Source: Flavobacteriaceae bacterium UBA3159 (lineage in GTDB: Bacteria; Bacteroidota; Bacteroidia; Flavobacteriales; Flavobacteriaceae). From it: a stretch of DNA of 14,972 nucleotides. Position 1 is the stretch's first letter, and each line of letters starts with the position of its first letter. Below the pieces are notes generated by a model. It had not been told where the DNA came from. It ran no database searches and saw only the letters and a list, made by a program, of their open reading frames with translations. The DNA is taken from contig DEYL01000032.1 of the NCBI GenBank assembly GCA_002364535.1, positions 1 to 14,972 on the forward strand, in the 5' to 3' direction. Position numbers and translations under genes: made by a program. Positions 7,146 to 14,933 of this stretch are shown here, one piece after another.

Positions 7146-8186
7146 TCAAACTGAAATCAATGGCTTTACAAGGCCTATTAATTTATCTATTTCCTGAGTG
7201 GAGTTGTAAAAGTGCATTGAAAAGCGAAGATATTTGCCCCTGTATGAAGCCCTAACACCTTGTTCTTCCAATTGTTTTAATACAGCTTCCTCGGTGGGAA
7301 TGCTAACGATAGTGCTTTGAAGTTTACGTTGGTGGTATTCGGGTATCCACCCAATTTTGATGAGTTCACTTCTTAATTTTTCGCTAAGTGCTTTGTTTTT
7401 TTGAACCAGTTTTTCAAAGTCATGGGCCTGCAAATATTCCAATGCAAAAACCAACGAAGCTGCACCCAATATGTTAAAATGTCCAGAAAACACCTTTTGT
7501 TGAAAGTCTTCACGACTGATGTTTGTCTCCTCAAAAAATTGATTTGACAAGGCAATAAAACCATTACCAAAGCCCGCCAATAACCACTTGTACCCACTGC
7601 AGGCTATACCGTCAAAAGGTGAGGCGTTAAAATCAAAAAGATCTGCCCCAATGTGTTGGGTTGCGTCTCCTATGATGAGCAACTGTGGGTATTTTTCTTT
7701 GAGTTGAGCTAAAAAATCAAAATCGATTTTAAAACCATGGGTAAACTGAACCAGGCTGATTATCAAAGTATGAAAATTGTTTTGAGATAAAGCATGTTCA
7801 ATTTTTTCCTCCAACTGTTCCTCAATGGATAAACTAAAATGATTAAAATCCCTTTCCTCAATAGCATCAACAAGTGAATGGTAATCGTCTTTTAGGTATA
7901 AAACATTACTTCCTTTGGGCAGGCAATCCAAAACAAATCTTATGCCCATGGAAAAATTGGAAACAAAATATGTTTGCTCTTTTTTGGAACCTATAAAACG
8001 AGAAATGGCCTGGTGGGTCTGATCCAAACGATCATAGGCCTCGATTTTATGTTGATCTGCATTCAACAGATAGTTAATTTCAAAACCTGACCGGAAGTCG
8101 AACAATGTCTGGGACATCAACCCCACATATGCAGTGTTAAAATATGTACTTGATTTCAGCGCTGGGAAATCGTTATGGAAGGTCAT
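7146..8186 (-). CDS. Class-V aminotransferase-fold PLP-dependent enzyme
   Basis: PLP enzyme of the cysteine desulfurase / class-V aminotransferase fold, 346 residues and therefore on the short side. The N-terminal STYFNTAYVGLMS is the family's substrate-loop start. GDATQHIGADLFDF at 173-186 has the pyridine-binding Asp174, with a Gln-His pair after it. SGYKWLLAGFGNGF at 197-210 holds the PLP-binding Lys200. The substrate cannot be told: relatives are variously called cysteine desulfurase-like, selenocysteine lyase-like or isopenicillin-N epimerase-like. It sits between thyA and folA but on the opposite strand, divergent from folA by 108 bases. The start at 8186 (MTFHNDFPALKSS) agrees with the fold. 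A TAATTTTG box (8215-8222) lies upstream as a possible -7 element. Confidence 0.9.
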   Translation of the reverse strand: MTFHNDFPALKSSTYFNTAYVGLMSQTLFDFRSGFEINYLLNADQHKIEAYDRLDQTHQAISRFIGSKKEQTYFVSNFSMGIRFVLDCLPKGSNVLYLKDDYHSLVDAIEERDFNHFSLSIEEQLEEKIEHALSQNNFHTLIISLVQFTHGFKIDFDFLAQLKEKYPQLLIIGDATQHIGADLFDFNASPFDGIACSGYKWLLAGFGNGFIALSNQFFEETNISREDFQQKVFSGHFNILGAASLVFALEYLQAHDFEKLVQKNKALSEKLRSELIKIGWIPEYHQRKLQSTIVSIPTEEAVLKQLEEQGVRASYRGKYLRFSMHFYNSTQEIDKLIGLVKPLISV

Positions 8187-8214
8187 AAATAAATTAGAAA
8201 ACGTACATTTGTTT

Positions 8215-8222
8215 CAAAATTA
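8215..8222 (-). promoter_or_regulatory. Putative -7 box of the PLP-enzyme promoter
   Basis: TAATTTTG fits TAnnTTTG and would give a 5' leader of about 20 nt. There is no clear -33 TTG. On the other strand TACATTTG (8204-8211) also fits and could serve folA, but that would leave a leader of more than 70 nt. Confidence 0.3.
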
Positions 8223-8294
8223 GTCTATTTCAATATATTTTGACGTTCATTTCGTTTTTAAGTCGAAAATCAAAACAACTCCCCTATTAATTTT

Positions 8295-8840
8295 ATGAAT
8301 TCTGAAAGTATAAAAGACGCTAAAACAGCTGATGCTTCCATCTCCAGTGAATCCTCAAAAGTTCCTAAAGTTACGCTTATCGCTGCAATTGATGAGAATA
8401 GCGTTTTGGGAAAAGACAATCAATTGATCTGGCATTTACCAGAAGACCTCAAGCGTTTTAAACGTTTGACCACAGGCCATGCCATCATCATGGGAAGGAA
8501 AACTTTCGAATCCTTGCCCAAGGCATTGCCCAACCGTCATAATATAGTGGTGACGCGAAACCAGAATTATTCCAAAGAAGGGGTCACTGTTTGTCACAGT
8601 CTGGAAGCGGCCATTGAATGCGCAAAAAACGATGACCAGCCTTTTGTGATTGGTGGTGGACAAGTTTATGAGCAAGCAATTGAATTGGCCGATGTGATTG
8701 AGTTAACTAAAATTCACGCCCAATTTGAGGGAGATGTTTTTTTTCCAGAAATATATTTAAAAAAATGGTCTGTCGAAAAGGAGAAACGCATGAGTCATCG
8801 CGATTTTGAATACTCTTTTATTACCTATACTAAAATATAA
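8295..8840 (+). CDS. folA: Dihydrofolate reductase
   Basis: Reduces dihydrofolate to tetrahydrofolate with NADPH, partnering thymidylate synthase. It is 181 residues, about 20 longer than the usual enzyme. The extra is an N-terminal stretch (residues 1-25) rich in Ser, Ala, Asp and Lys and without hydrophobic character, ahead of the normal start VTLIAAIDENSVLGKDNQL. Motifs: WHLPEDLKRFK at 46-56 with catalytic Asp51, IIMGRKTFESLP at 64-75, and the NADPH loop FVIGGGQVYEQ at 117-127. No ATG, GTG or TTG codon lies between 8295 and the conserved core that would allow a shorter protein, so the extension appears real. fabD follows after 7 bases, so the two are probably cotranscribed. Confidence 0.96.
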   Translation: MNSESIKDAKTADASISSESSKVPKVTLIAAIDENSVLGKDNQLIWHLPEDLKRFKRLTTGHAIIMGRKTFESLPKALPNRHNIVVTRNQNYSKEGVTVCHSLEAAIECAKNDDQPFVIGGGQVYEQAIELADVIELTKIHAQFEGDVFFPEIYLKKWSVEKEKRMSHRDFEYSFITYTKI

Positions 8841-8847
8841 ATCCATT

Positions 8848-9729
8848 ATGAAAGCATATCTATTTCCTGGACAAGGTTCGCAATTTCCAGGTATGGGAAA
8901 AGACCTGTTTGATCGATTCGAAATGGCCAAAGAGATGTTTCAAGCCTCGGACGAGATCTTGGGGTTTGATCTTTCGACTATACTCCTGGAAGGGAGCAAA
9001 GAAGACCTTCAGCAAACCAGGGTTACCCAACCTGCAATTTACCTACATTCTGTCATAAGTGCAAAAGTGATGGGAGGTGTTTTTCAGCCCGATGCATTAG
9101 CAGGGCACTCCTTGGGAGAGTTTTCGGCCTTAACGGCTGCCGGAGCGATTGATTTTGAATCGGGATTGAAATTGGTTTCTCAAAGAGCAGAAGCTATGCA
9201 GAAAGCTTGTAACCAGAGTGAAGGCACCATGGCTGCGGTCCTGGGTTTAGAAGACCAGATCGTAGAAGAAATTTGCCAACAAACCTCTGGAGTGGTGGTT
9301 GCAGCCAACTACAATTGCCCCGGACAACTGGTCATTTCGGGCAATGTTGATGCCATAGTATCGGCTTGTGAAGATTTAAAAGCTGCCGGTGCTAGAAGGG
9401 CTTTAGTTTTGCCTGTAGGTGGAGCATTCCACTCTCCATTGATGGAACCTGCCAGAAGCGAGCTTGCCAATGCCATTGACGCTACACATTTTTCTGCACC
9501 ACTGTGCCCTATTTATCAAAACACTACCGCCCAAGCGGTTAGCGACCCCGAGACAATTCAGAAAAATTTGATAGCACAATTGACAGCTCCCGTCAGATGG
9601 AGGCAAAGTATTAACGCCATGATTGAGGGAGGAATAATAGACTTCGTCGAAGTTGGTCCTGGAAAAGTCCTACAAGGTTTAGTTCGGAAAATTTCTATAG
9701 AAGTAGCAATTTCCGGAGCAGAAATTTAA
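8848..9729 (+). CDS. fabD: Malonyl-CoA:ACP transacylase
   Basis: Moves malonyl from CoA to acyl carrier protein, supplying extender units for fatty acid synthesis. It is 293 residues. FPGQGSQFPGMG is at 6-17. The nucleophile Ser88 lies in AGHSLGEFSALTAAGA and the catalytic His195 in GGAFHSPLME. The substrate-binding Arg is in SQRAEAMQ, and EVGPGKVL sits near the C-terminus. The start at 8848 (MKAYLFPGQGSQ) is the family start; a longer frame beginning at 8806 overlaps folA and is not needed. It lies 7 bases after folA. Its stop is 4 bases from the end of the convergent sugar aminotransferase gene. Confidence 0.98.
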   Translation: MKAYLFPGQGSQFPGMGKDLFDRFEMAKEMFQASDEILGFDLSTILLEGSKEDLQQTRVTQPAIYLHSVISAKVMGGVFQPDALAGHSLGEFSALTAAGAIDFESGLKLVSQRAEAMQKACNQSEGTMAAVLGLEDQIVEEICQQTSGVVVAANYNCPGQLVISGNVDAIVSACEDLKAAGARRALVLPVGGAFHSPLMEPARSELANAIDATHFSAPLCPIYQNTTAQAVSDPETIQKNLIAQLTAPVRWRQSINAMIEGGIIDFVEVGPGKVLQGLVRKISIEVAISGAEI

Positions 9730-9733
9730 GCCA

Positions 9734-10864
9734 TTAACCCAAAAATGCCTTGACAGTATCAGTAATGAAATCGATTTGATCGTCGGTCAATTCTGTATGC
9801 ATTGGTAAAGAAATCACCTGATTGACAATTTTGAGCGTTACTATAAAATCTTCCGCCTTGTAGTGACCACTGGTATAAGCCTTTTGTAAATGCAGAGGAA
9901 TCGGATAGTAGACGCCACAGGGGATACCATTTTCATTGAGGTGCTTGACCAGCCCATCTCGATCTCCATCAATCAGCTTTAAGGTATATTGATGATAAAC
10001 ATGAGCATCACAATCTCCCTTTCTGAAAGGGGTGATCAATTGGGGTTGATCGGCCAAACGTTGGTTGTATTTAAGAGCAGCGGCTTTTCTGGATTCATTA
10101 TAAAAGTCCAAAAGATTGAGTTTGATGTCGAGTATGGCGGCTTGAACAGAATCAAGGCGAGAATTTACCCCTACCACATCGTGCTGATACCTGATGTACA
10201 TGCCATGGTTGACCATTCCTCTGATGGTGTGAGCCAATTCATCATCGTTGGTAAAAATAGCACCTCCGTCTCCATAAGCTCCCAGATTCTTGGAAGGAAA
10301 AAAGGAAGTCGTTCCAATATGACCCAAAGTACCTGTTTTCTTTTTACTGCCGTCAGAAAAGGTGTAATCCGCTCCAATGGATTGGGCGTTGTCCTCTACC
10401 ACATATAAGTTGTTTTTTTTGGCCAAGGCCAAAATTTCCGCCATATCAGCGGCTTGACCAAACAAATGTACAGGGATGATGGCTTTTGTCTTGGGGCCAA
10501 TTGCTTTTTCAATGGAGGGGATGTCGATGTTGAATGTCTTGGGATCTACATCAACCAAAACCGGGGTCAGTCCCAAAAGGGAAATCACTTCAACGGTGGC
10601 AGCAAAAGTAAAATCAGCGGTAATGATTTCGTCACCAGGCTTCAACCCCAAACCCATCAGGGCAATTTGGAGGGCATCAGTTCCATTGGCGCAGGGAATA
10701 ACGTGTTTTACCCCTAAGTATTTTTCAAGATGATCTTGGAAACTTTTTACGCTTGGGCCATTGATAAACATTGTGGATTCTATGGTTTCCAAAACGGACT
10801 GATTGACCTGCTCTTTGATATGTTCATATTGACCTTTGAGGTCAACCATTTGGATCTTCTTCAT
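9734..10864 (-). CDS. DegT/DnrJ/EryC1/StrS sugar aminotransferase (WbpE-like)
   Basis: PLP enzyme that aminates a nucleotide keto-sugar for cell-surface polysaccharide or lipid A sugars. It is 376 residues. MKKIQMVDLKGQYEHIKEQV at the N-terminus and PCANGTDALQIALMGLGLKP at about 57-76 are typical. VVEDNAQSIGA contains the ring-binding Asp158, and SFFPSKNLGAYGDGGAIFTN has the PLP Lys192. GVNSRLDSVQAAIL and GVYYPIPLHLQKAY close the active-site features. The overall pattern is closest to WbpE/WlbC-type UDP-2-acetamido-3-ketoglucuronate aminotransferases, from memory of that family; the true sugar is not known. The start is placed at 10864 (MKKIQM) rather than five codons upstream. It is divergent from waaA, which fits a surface-glycan role. 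Confidence 0.94.
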   Translation of the reverse strand: MKKIQMVDLKGQYEHIKEQVNQSVLETIESTMFINGPSVKSFQDHLEKYLGVKHVIPCANGTDALQIALMGLGLKPGDEIITADFTFAATVEVISLLGLTPVLVDVDPKTFNIDIPSIEKAIGPKTKAIIPVHLFGQAADMAEILALAKKNNLYVVEDNAQSIGADYTFSDGSKKKTGTLGHIGTTSFFPSKNLGAYGDGGAIFTNDDELAHTIRGMVNHGMYIRYQHDVVGVNSRLDSVQAAILDIKLNLLDFYNESRKAAALKYNQRLADQPQLITPFRKGDCDAHVYHQYTLKLIDGDRDGLVKHLNENGIPCGVYYPIPLHLQKAYTSGHYKAEDFIVTLKIVNQVISLPMHTELTDDQIDFITDTVKAFLG

Positions 10865-10939
10865 AATTTTGATTAGCACATAAAATTAAAAAAAGGAATC
10901 TGCTTTACACAATTGATATTAAAAACTATTTTTGATTCG

Positions 10940-12187
10940 ATGTTGTTTCGTATCACTTACAATCTGATTTTAGACCTCAGCTATCCTATATTAAAGTTTT
11001 TGGGGTTGTTTTCCAATAAACTCCGTCTTTTTGTTTCAGGGAGAAGGGAGGTTTTTGCTCATTTGGAAACCCAAGGAGTGAATAAAGGAAATTGGGTATG
11101 GTTTCATGTGGCTTCACTGGGAGAGTTTGAACAAGCCCGCCCATTGATATTGGAATATAAACTGGCTTTTCCCCAGCATAAAATTTTACTTACTTTTTTC
11201 TCACCATCGGGTTACGAAATTCAAAAAAACTTTAGTGCTGCTGATTGTATTTGCTATTTGCCTTGGGATACACATAAGAATGTCAATCGATTTCTTGATT
11301 ATTGTAATCTCAATCGGGCAATTTTTGTAAAATATGAATTCTGGCTGAACTACTTCAATGGTCTCTCAAAAAGAAAGATTCCCGTTTATTCTGTCTCAAG
11401 TATTTTTCGGCCAAATCAATTGTTTTTTAAAAGTTATGGTAAGGCCTACAGGAGCATATTGTATGGTGTAAAACACTTTTTTGTTCAAAACGATGAATCG
11501 AAAAAACTATTGAACTCAATCGGCATCAACCACGTTAGCATCAGTGGTGACACCCGAATGGATCGAGTATACGATCTAACCCAAAATCATGAGCAGTTGG
11601 AGATCATTGAAAAATTTCTTAATAATCAGGAGTGTTTTGTTGCAGGTAGCACTTGGCCTGAGGATTACGAATTAATGGATACTTTTCTAAAAAAAACCAC
11701 CCCCATTAAAATTATCGTCGCCCCTCACGAGGTTTCTAAGCAGTCCATTGAAAACTTAGAGAAACGGATTCGGATCCCCTATACCAAGTGGAGTAATTTT
11801 GATGACGAGAGGGCCGCTGACAAAGCTGTGATGATAGTGGATACCATTGGTCAATTGGCCAAGATTTATCGCTATGCAAAATTTGCATATGTGGGTGGGG
11901 GAATGAAAAAAAGTGGTTTGCACAACACCTTAGAACCGGCAGCTTATGGTATTCCGATTGTAATTGGAAAGAATTTTAGTAAGTTTCAGGAAGCCATCTT
12001 ATTGGAAAAAAAAGGAGGAATTAAGAGCGTGAAATCTTCTGAAGGGTTTGAAAAAATATCCAAAGCATTGATAAATGACGAAAAATTAGTTGAGCGATTA
12101 GGTAAAATCAATAAAGATTACGTCATATTGGGAAAGGGGGCAACTCAACACATAATCGAAACAATTATAAAGCATGGTATTAAATAG
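10940..12187 (+). CDS. waaA: 3-deoxy-D-manno-octulosonic acid (Kdo) transferase
   Basis: Inner-membrane-associated glycosyltransferase that adds Kdo to the lipid A precursor in LPS synthesis. It is 415 residues, the normal size for the family. There is an N-terminal hydrophobic anchor (residues 3-25), then WFHVASLGEFEQARPLI, where Glu62 corresponds to the catalytic acid/base of WaaA. VSSIFRPNQLFFK follows, then GDTRMDRV, IIVAPHEVSKQS and YVGGGMKKSGLHNTLEPAAYG, the CMP-Kdo-binding C-terminal domain. I use ATG 10940; an in-frame TTG at 10913 would add nine residues. A TATTTTTG box at 10927-10934 would put the transcript start almost on this ATG. The next gene downstream is the broken alkaline phosphatase. 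Confidence 0.94.
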   Translation: MLFRITYNLILDLSYPILKFLGLFSNKLRLFVSGRREVFAHLETQGVNKGNWVWFHVASLGEFEQARPLILEYKLAFPQHKILLTFFSPSGYEIQKNFSAADCICYLPWDTHKNVNRFLDYCNLNRAIFVKYEFWLNYFNGLSKRKIPVYSVSSIFRPNQLFFKSYGKAYRSILYGVKHFFVQNDESKKLLNSIGINHVSISGDTRMDRVYDLTQNHEQLEIIEKFLNNQECFVAGSTWPEDYELMDTFLKKTTPIKIIVAPHEVSKQSIENLEKRIRIPYTKWSNFDDERAADKAVMIVDTIGQLAKIYRYAKFAYVGGGMKKSGLHNTLEPAAYGIPIVIGKNFSKFQEAILLEKKGGIKSVKSSEGFEKISKALINDEKLVERLGKINKDYVILGKGATQHIIETIIKHGIK

Positions 12188-12224
12188 ATTTCCATTTTTT
12201 ATTCTTAGATGACAATCTGTAAAA

Positions 12225-13127
12225 ATGAAAAAAGTATTATTATCCTTGTTTTTGCCTTGGCCATTGCCCTGGCCAAACAAAAAGTCGACCCCCATTGAAT
12301 GTTATTTTTCTGATTGGTGACGGAATGGACTTAAGTCAAATATCGGCAGGAATGTATGCCAATAACAATCAAACTGTTTTGGAAGATTTCCCTGTCATTG
12401 GACTTTCCAAAACTTATGCAGTAAAAAGTTTTGTTACGGATTCTGCTGCCAGTGTAGAACTGCCATGGCTTGTCGAGAAAAGACATATAATGGTGGGATT
12501 GAGATTAGCTCAAGAAATCAAAAACTTGAATCTGTATTGGAAATTTGTGAATAGAATGGATACAATACGGGACTTATTACCAACTCCAATATTATTCATG
12601 CAACCCCTGAATCCTTTTATGCCAATGTGGGCTCCCGAAAAAAAAAGAAGAAATTGCCATTCAACTGTGTGAAAGTGATTTAGATTATTTTATTGGTGGA
12701 GGAAAAAATCACTTTAATGAAAGTCTGGACGGCAGAAACCTTATCGAAGAAATGAACACTGTGGATGTGTTCAGAAACTTTAGAGCTTTTAAAAATCGAA
12801 AGCCAAAAAAATAGGTTTATTTACTTATGATGAAGAACCCCCATCGATTATCGATGGAAGAGACCCGCTATTGGAGGAATACTCAACTGCTTCTCAAGAT
12901 AAGTTGAACAGCCAAGAAGAACCCTTTTATTATTTTAGAAGGTTCACAGATTGATTGGGGAGGCCACGCCAATAATATCGATTATATTACATCAGAATTT
13001 ATAGAGTTCAACAGTGCCACCATGATGCCTATTTTTAGATATGGAAAATTTTCCAAACTATTTTTCTGGAGTTTATGAAAACACCCAAATCTTCAACAAG
13101 ATCACCGAAGCTCTGGGTTTTAACTAA
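12225..13127 (+). pseudogene. Degraded alkaline phosphatase
   Basis: Remains of an exported alkaline phosphatase (PhoA family, PF00245). Pieces in order across frames: MKKVLLSLF then ALAIALAKQKVDP (signal peptide), LNVIFLIGDGMDLSQISAG (metal-site start), LEDFPVIGLSKTYAV, VTDSAAS (nucleophile Ser), EKTYNGGIEISS, GYNTGLITNSNIIHATPESF, EEIAIQLCESDLDYFIGGGK, KIGLFTYDEEPP, FIILEGSQIDWGGHANNIDY, and NYFSGVYENTQIFNKITEAL. Frame changes occur near 12250, 12290, 12455, 12640 (A9), 12808 (A7), 12925 and 13050. A TAG at 12552-12554 interrupts the reading. The stretch after SEFIEFNSA, which normally holds the TADHETGG metal ligands, is deleted. The open frame 12295-12672 is a fragment of this, not a gene. 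Many indels are in homopolymers, but the nonsense codon and deletion argue for real decay. Confidence 0.88.
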
Positions 13128-13129
13128 GG

Positions 13130-14149
13130 TTACTTGGTTCTCATTTTTTGGATCACTTTTTTGTCAAACTCTTTATCATCTTCCAAAATTTCAAAAAAGC
13201 TAGATAAGAACGTCTTTGTACTTTCAAATTCAGAAGCCAATTCAAATCTGGGTTGCTGATCATCAATGATTTGAAAGAATTGTGATTTTTTACTTAACAA
13301 TTGATCCCTAACCTCTTGAACTAGTGATTCATCTCTTTTAAAACCTCGATATTTTCTGTCTTTGACAGAACTGATTCCCAGATTTCTGTTTACAATGGCA
13401 TAACTGGCATCTACCAAGCCACACAAGTCAAAGTCATAGGGCAATGGATAGATTTTTTTGTTTGCATAAAGTAATTTACCGTTGTGTTGATAAGCAACAG
13501 AAAAATCAGTGTTTCCAATCATAAATTGGAACATGGTATTTTGAATAGAGGTTATGTCATCCATGGCTTTGGGATGGATATACCTTTCAAAAGACTTTCC
13601 TTCAAATCGATCAGCCACTCGCTTGTCGTCTTCAATCAAAAACCCTTTGAGTTGATGTACTATTGTTTTCTTTTTTTTGATTTCTACAAATTCAATTTCA
13701 ACCATTCTGGTTTGGAAGTGATAAGGAGATATTTTTTCATAAAGTTTGTAGGCAATGAACTCTTGGACGATATTGTCATTTTTTTCTTTCTGAAGTAGGC
13801 AAGGAACGACCAATTTTAAGTTTTTATTTCCCTCAAACAAAGTTCCTTCAGCTTTTGATTTTTTGATTTTCATCTTAATGGGCGGGAAATAGCACTTAGA
13901 CCTTCTAAAATTTCCTCTGGCCCTAAGAGAAACTTCAATATCATTCCATATGTCTTCGTTCCAAAAAGACATGGTTGTTTTAACAAGTGTGGTATCATCT
14001 GTCTCCAATCTAATAACATCGTTGGAGTAACTCAACTTTATTTTTAAAGGACTCTGATTTTTGAAGAGTGCGTCTGATTTTTGTTCAACTTGAGCAGTTA
14101 GAGAAGTAACTATTAATAGTCCAACCCAAAAAAAGATTTGCTTATTCAT
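13130..14149 (-). CDS. Secreted protein with CotH-kinase-like motifs
   Basis: A 339-residue protein with a signal peptide (MNKQIFFWVGLLIVTSLTAQ, cleavage probably near residue 20) and no further membrane segment. The early part has SLRARGNFRRSKCYFPPIKM at 74-93. The middle has FIAYKLYEKISPYHFQTRMV and then GFLIEDDKRVADR. The later part has FMIGNTDFSVAYQHNGKLLY (209-228) and PLPYDFDLCGLV (236-247). The GN-x-D and DFD pair, and the early RGN, recall the CotH family of extracellular protein kinases, where these Asp residues bind metal-ATP and catalyse. I infer a distant relation, not proven activity. The start at 14149 gives the signal peptide; an in-frame ATG 57 bases upstream would overlap the divergent gene. 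It ends 2 bases after the stop of the alkaline phosphatase remnant. Confidence 0.8.
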   Translation of the reverse strand: MNKQIFFWVGLLIVTSLTAQVEQKSDALFKNQSPLKIKLSYSNDVIRLETDDTTLVKTTMSFWNEDIWNDIEVSLRARGNFRRSKCYFPPIKMKIKKSKAEGTLFEGNKNLKLVVPCLLQKEKNDNIVQEFIAYKLYEKISPYHFQTRMVEIEFVEIKKKKTIVHQLKGFLIEDDKRVADRFEGKSFERYIHPKAMDDITSIQNTMFQFMIGNTDFSVAYQHNGKLLYANKKIYPLPYDFDLCGLVDASYAIVNRNLGISSVKDRKYRGFKRDESLVQEVRDQLLSKKSQFFQIIDDQQPRFELASEFESTKTFLSSFFEILEDDKEFDKKVIQKMRTK

Positions 14150-14186
14150 AATATAGTTAATAGTTTTAACTAAAATACTAATTTTT

Positions 14187-14933
14187 GTGATAAGATATCT
14201 TGCCATTATTAATCATCGTACGCTAATAACACTATTGCTCTCATTATTAGTACCTTATTGTGCTTACAATTTTGAAATCATCTATAATATTGACCTTACA
14301 CTGATTAGTATTGCGATCATATTCCCCTTAGTGTTTGCCATCAGAGGAGCATTCAAGCGCAGGGAGAAAGCTTTGGAGTTTTTGAGTTTGCACAGAGGTG
14401 CCATCAAAACCATCTCCTATTATTTCATGAATAGTGCTAAATTAACTGATGAAGCAAAAAAAGAAATAAATGAAATACTAAACAACCTGTCCAACTCCTT
14501 TTTAGATCACTTGTCGCAATCCAATTACAATACAGATAAAATCGACAGTAAAACTGCGTTAATCTACCAATTCATCGAAAAACACAACGAGGAATTATCT
14601 GGAGGGGCCAAACAAAAGATATTCAGGTTTATCAAAGATGTTCATGTATCTCAGGAAAATCTTATTGCCATTCATACACACAGGACTCCAATCAGTTTGA
14701 AAGCCTACTGCTTGATCTTTATATACATGTTTCCCGTAATTTATACGCCTACCATTATCAATAAAATTGGTTTGGAAAATCCTATGGGACTGACTTATTT
14801 TGTAATTATCCTCAGTGAGTTTATCCTCATTTCTCTCTATAATATTCAAGATCAAATGGAATACCCCTTTGACAAAGACGGTTTGGATGACATCAAATTA
14901 GACTATTTTAAAGTCAACAGGTCTAATAAGTAG
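14187..14933 (+). CDS. Bestrophin-like membrane protein
   Basis: A 248-residue protein with two hydrophobic segments near the N-terminus (about 13-30 and 36-53), a charged, mostly helical middle (about 54-165) and two more segments (about 172-192 and 199-221). HTHRTPISLKAY before the third segment, and LYNIQDQMEYPFDKDGLDDI after the fourth, resemble the bestrophin channel pattern, in which RTP precedes a helix and a E-N-P-F-x-x-D-x-x-D-L motif follows. I therefore infer a distant bestrophin-type anion channel, with modest confidence. GTG at 14187 is the best start; there is no upstream in-frame ATG before the stop at 14154. It is divergent from the CotH-like gene across 37 bases. Confidence 0.75.
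   Translation: MIRYLAIINHRTLITLLLSLLVPYCAYNFEIIYNIDLTLISIAIIFPLVFAIRGAFKRREKALEFLSLHRGAIKTISYYFMNSAKLTDEAKKEINEILNNLSNSFLDHLSQSNYNTDKIDSKTALIYQFIEKHNEELSGGAKQKIFRFIKDVHVSQENLIAIHTHRTPISLKAYCLIFIYMFPVIYTPTIINKIGLENPMGLTYFVIILSEFILISLYNIQDQMEYPFDKDGLDDIKLDYFKVNRSNK

Noticed and set aside
9989..10733. Plus-strand open frames opposite the sugar aminotransferase
   Set aside because: Shadows of a clearly coding minus-strand gene.
12295..12672. Open frame of 125 codons starting LNVIFLIGDGM
   Set aside because: It is one piece of the broken alkaline phosphatase; its second half is out of frame (EKTYNGG and NGYNTGLI appear in another frame), so it is not a functional gene.
14155..14171. Inverted repeat AGTTAA-TAGTT-TTAACT between the two divergent end genes
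   Set aside because: Six AT-rich bases are expected by chance at this frequency; no promoter element lines up with it.
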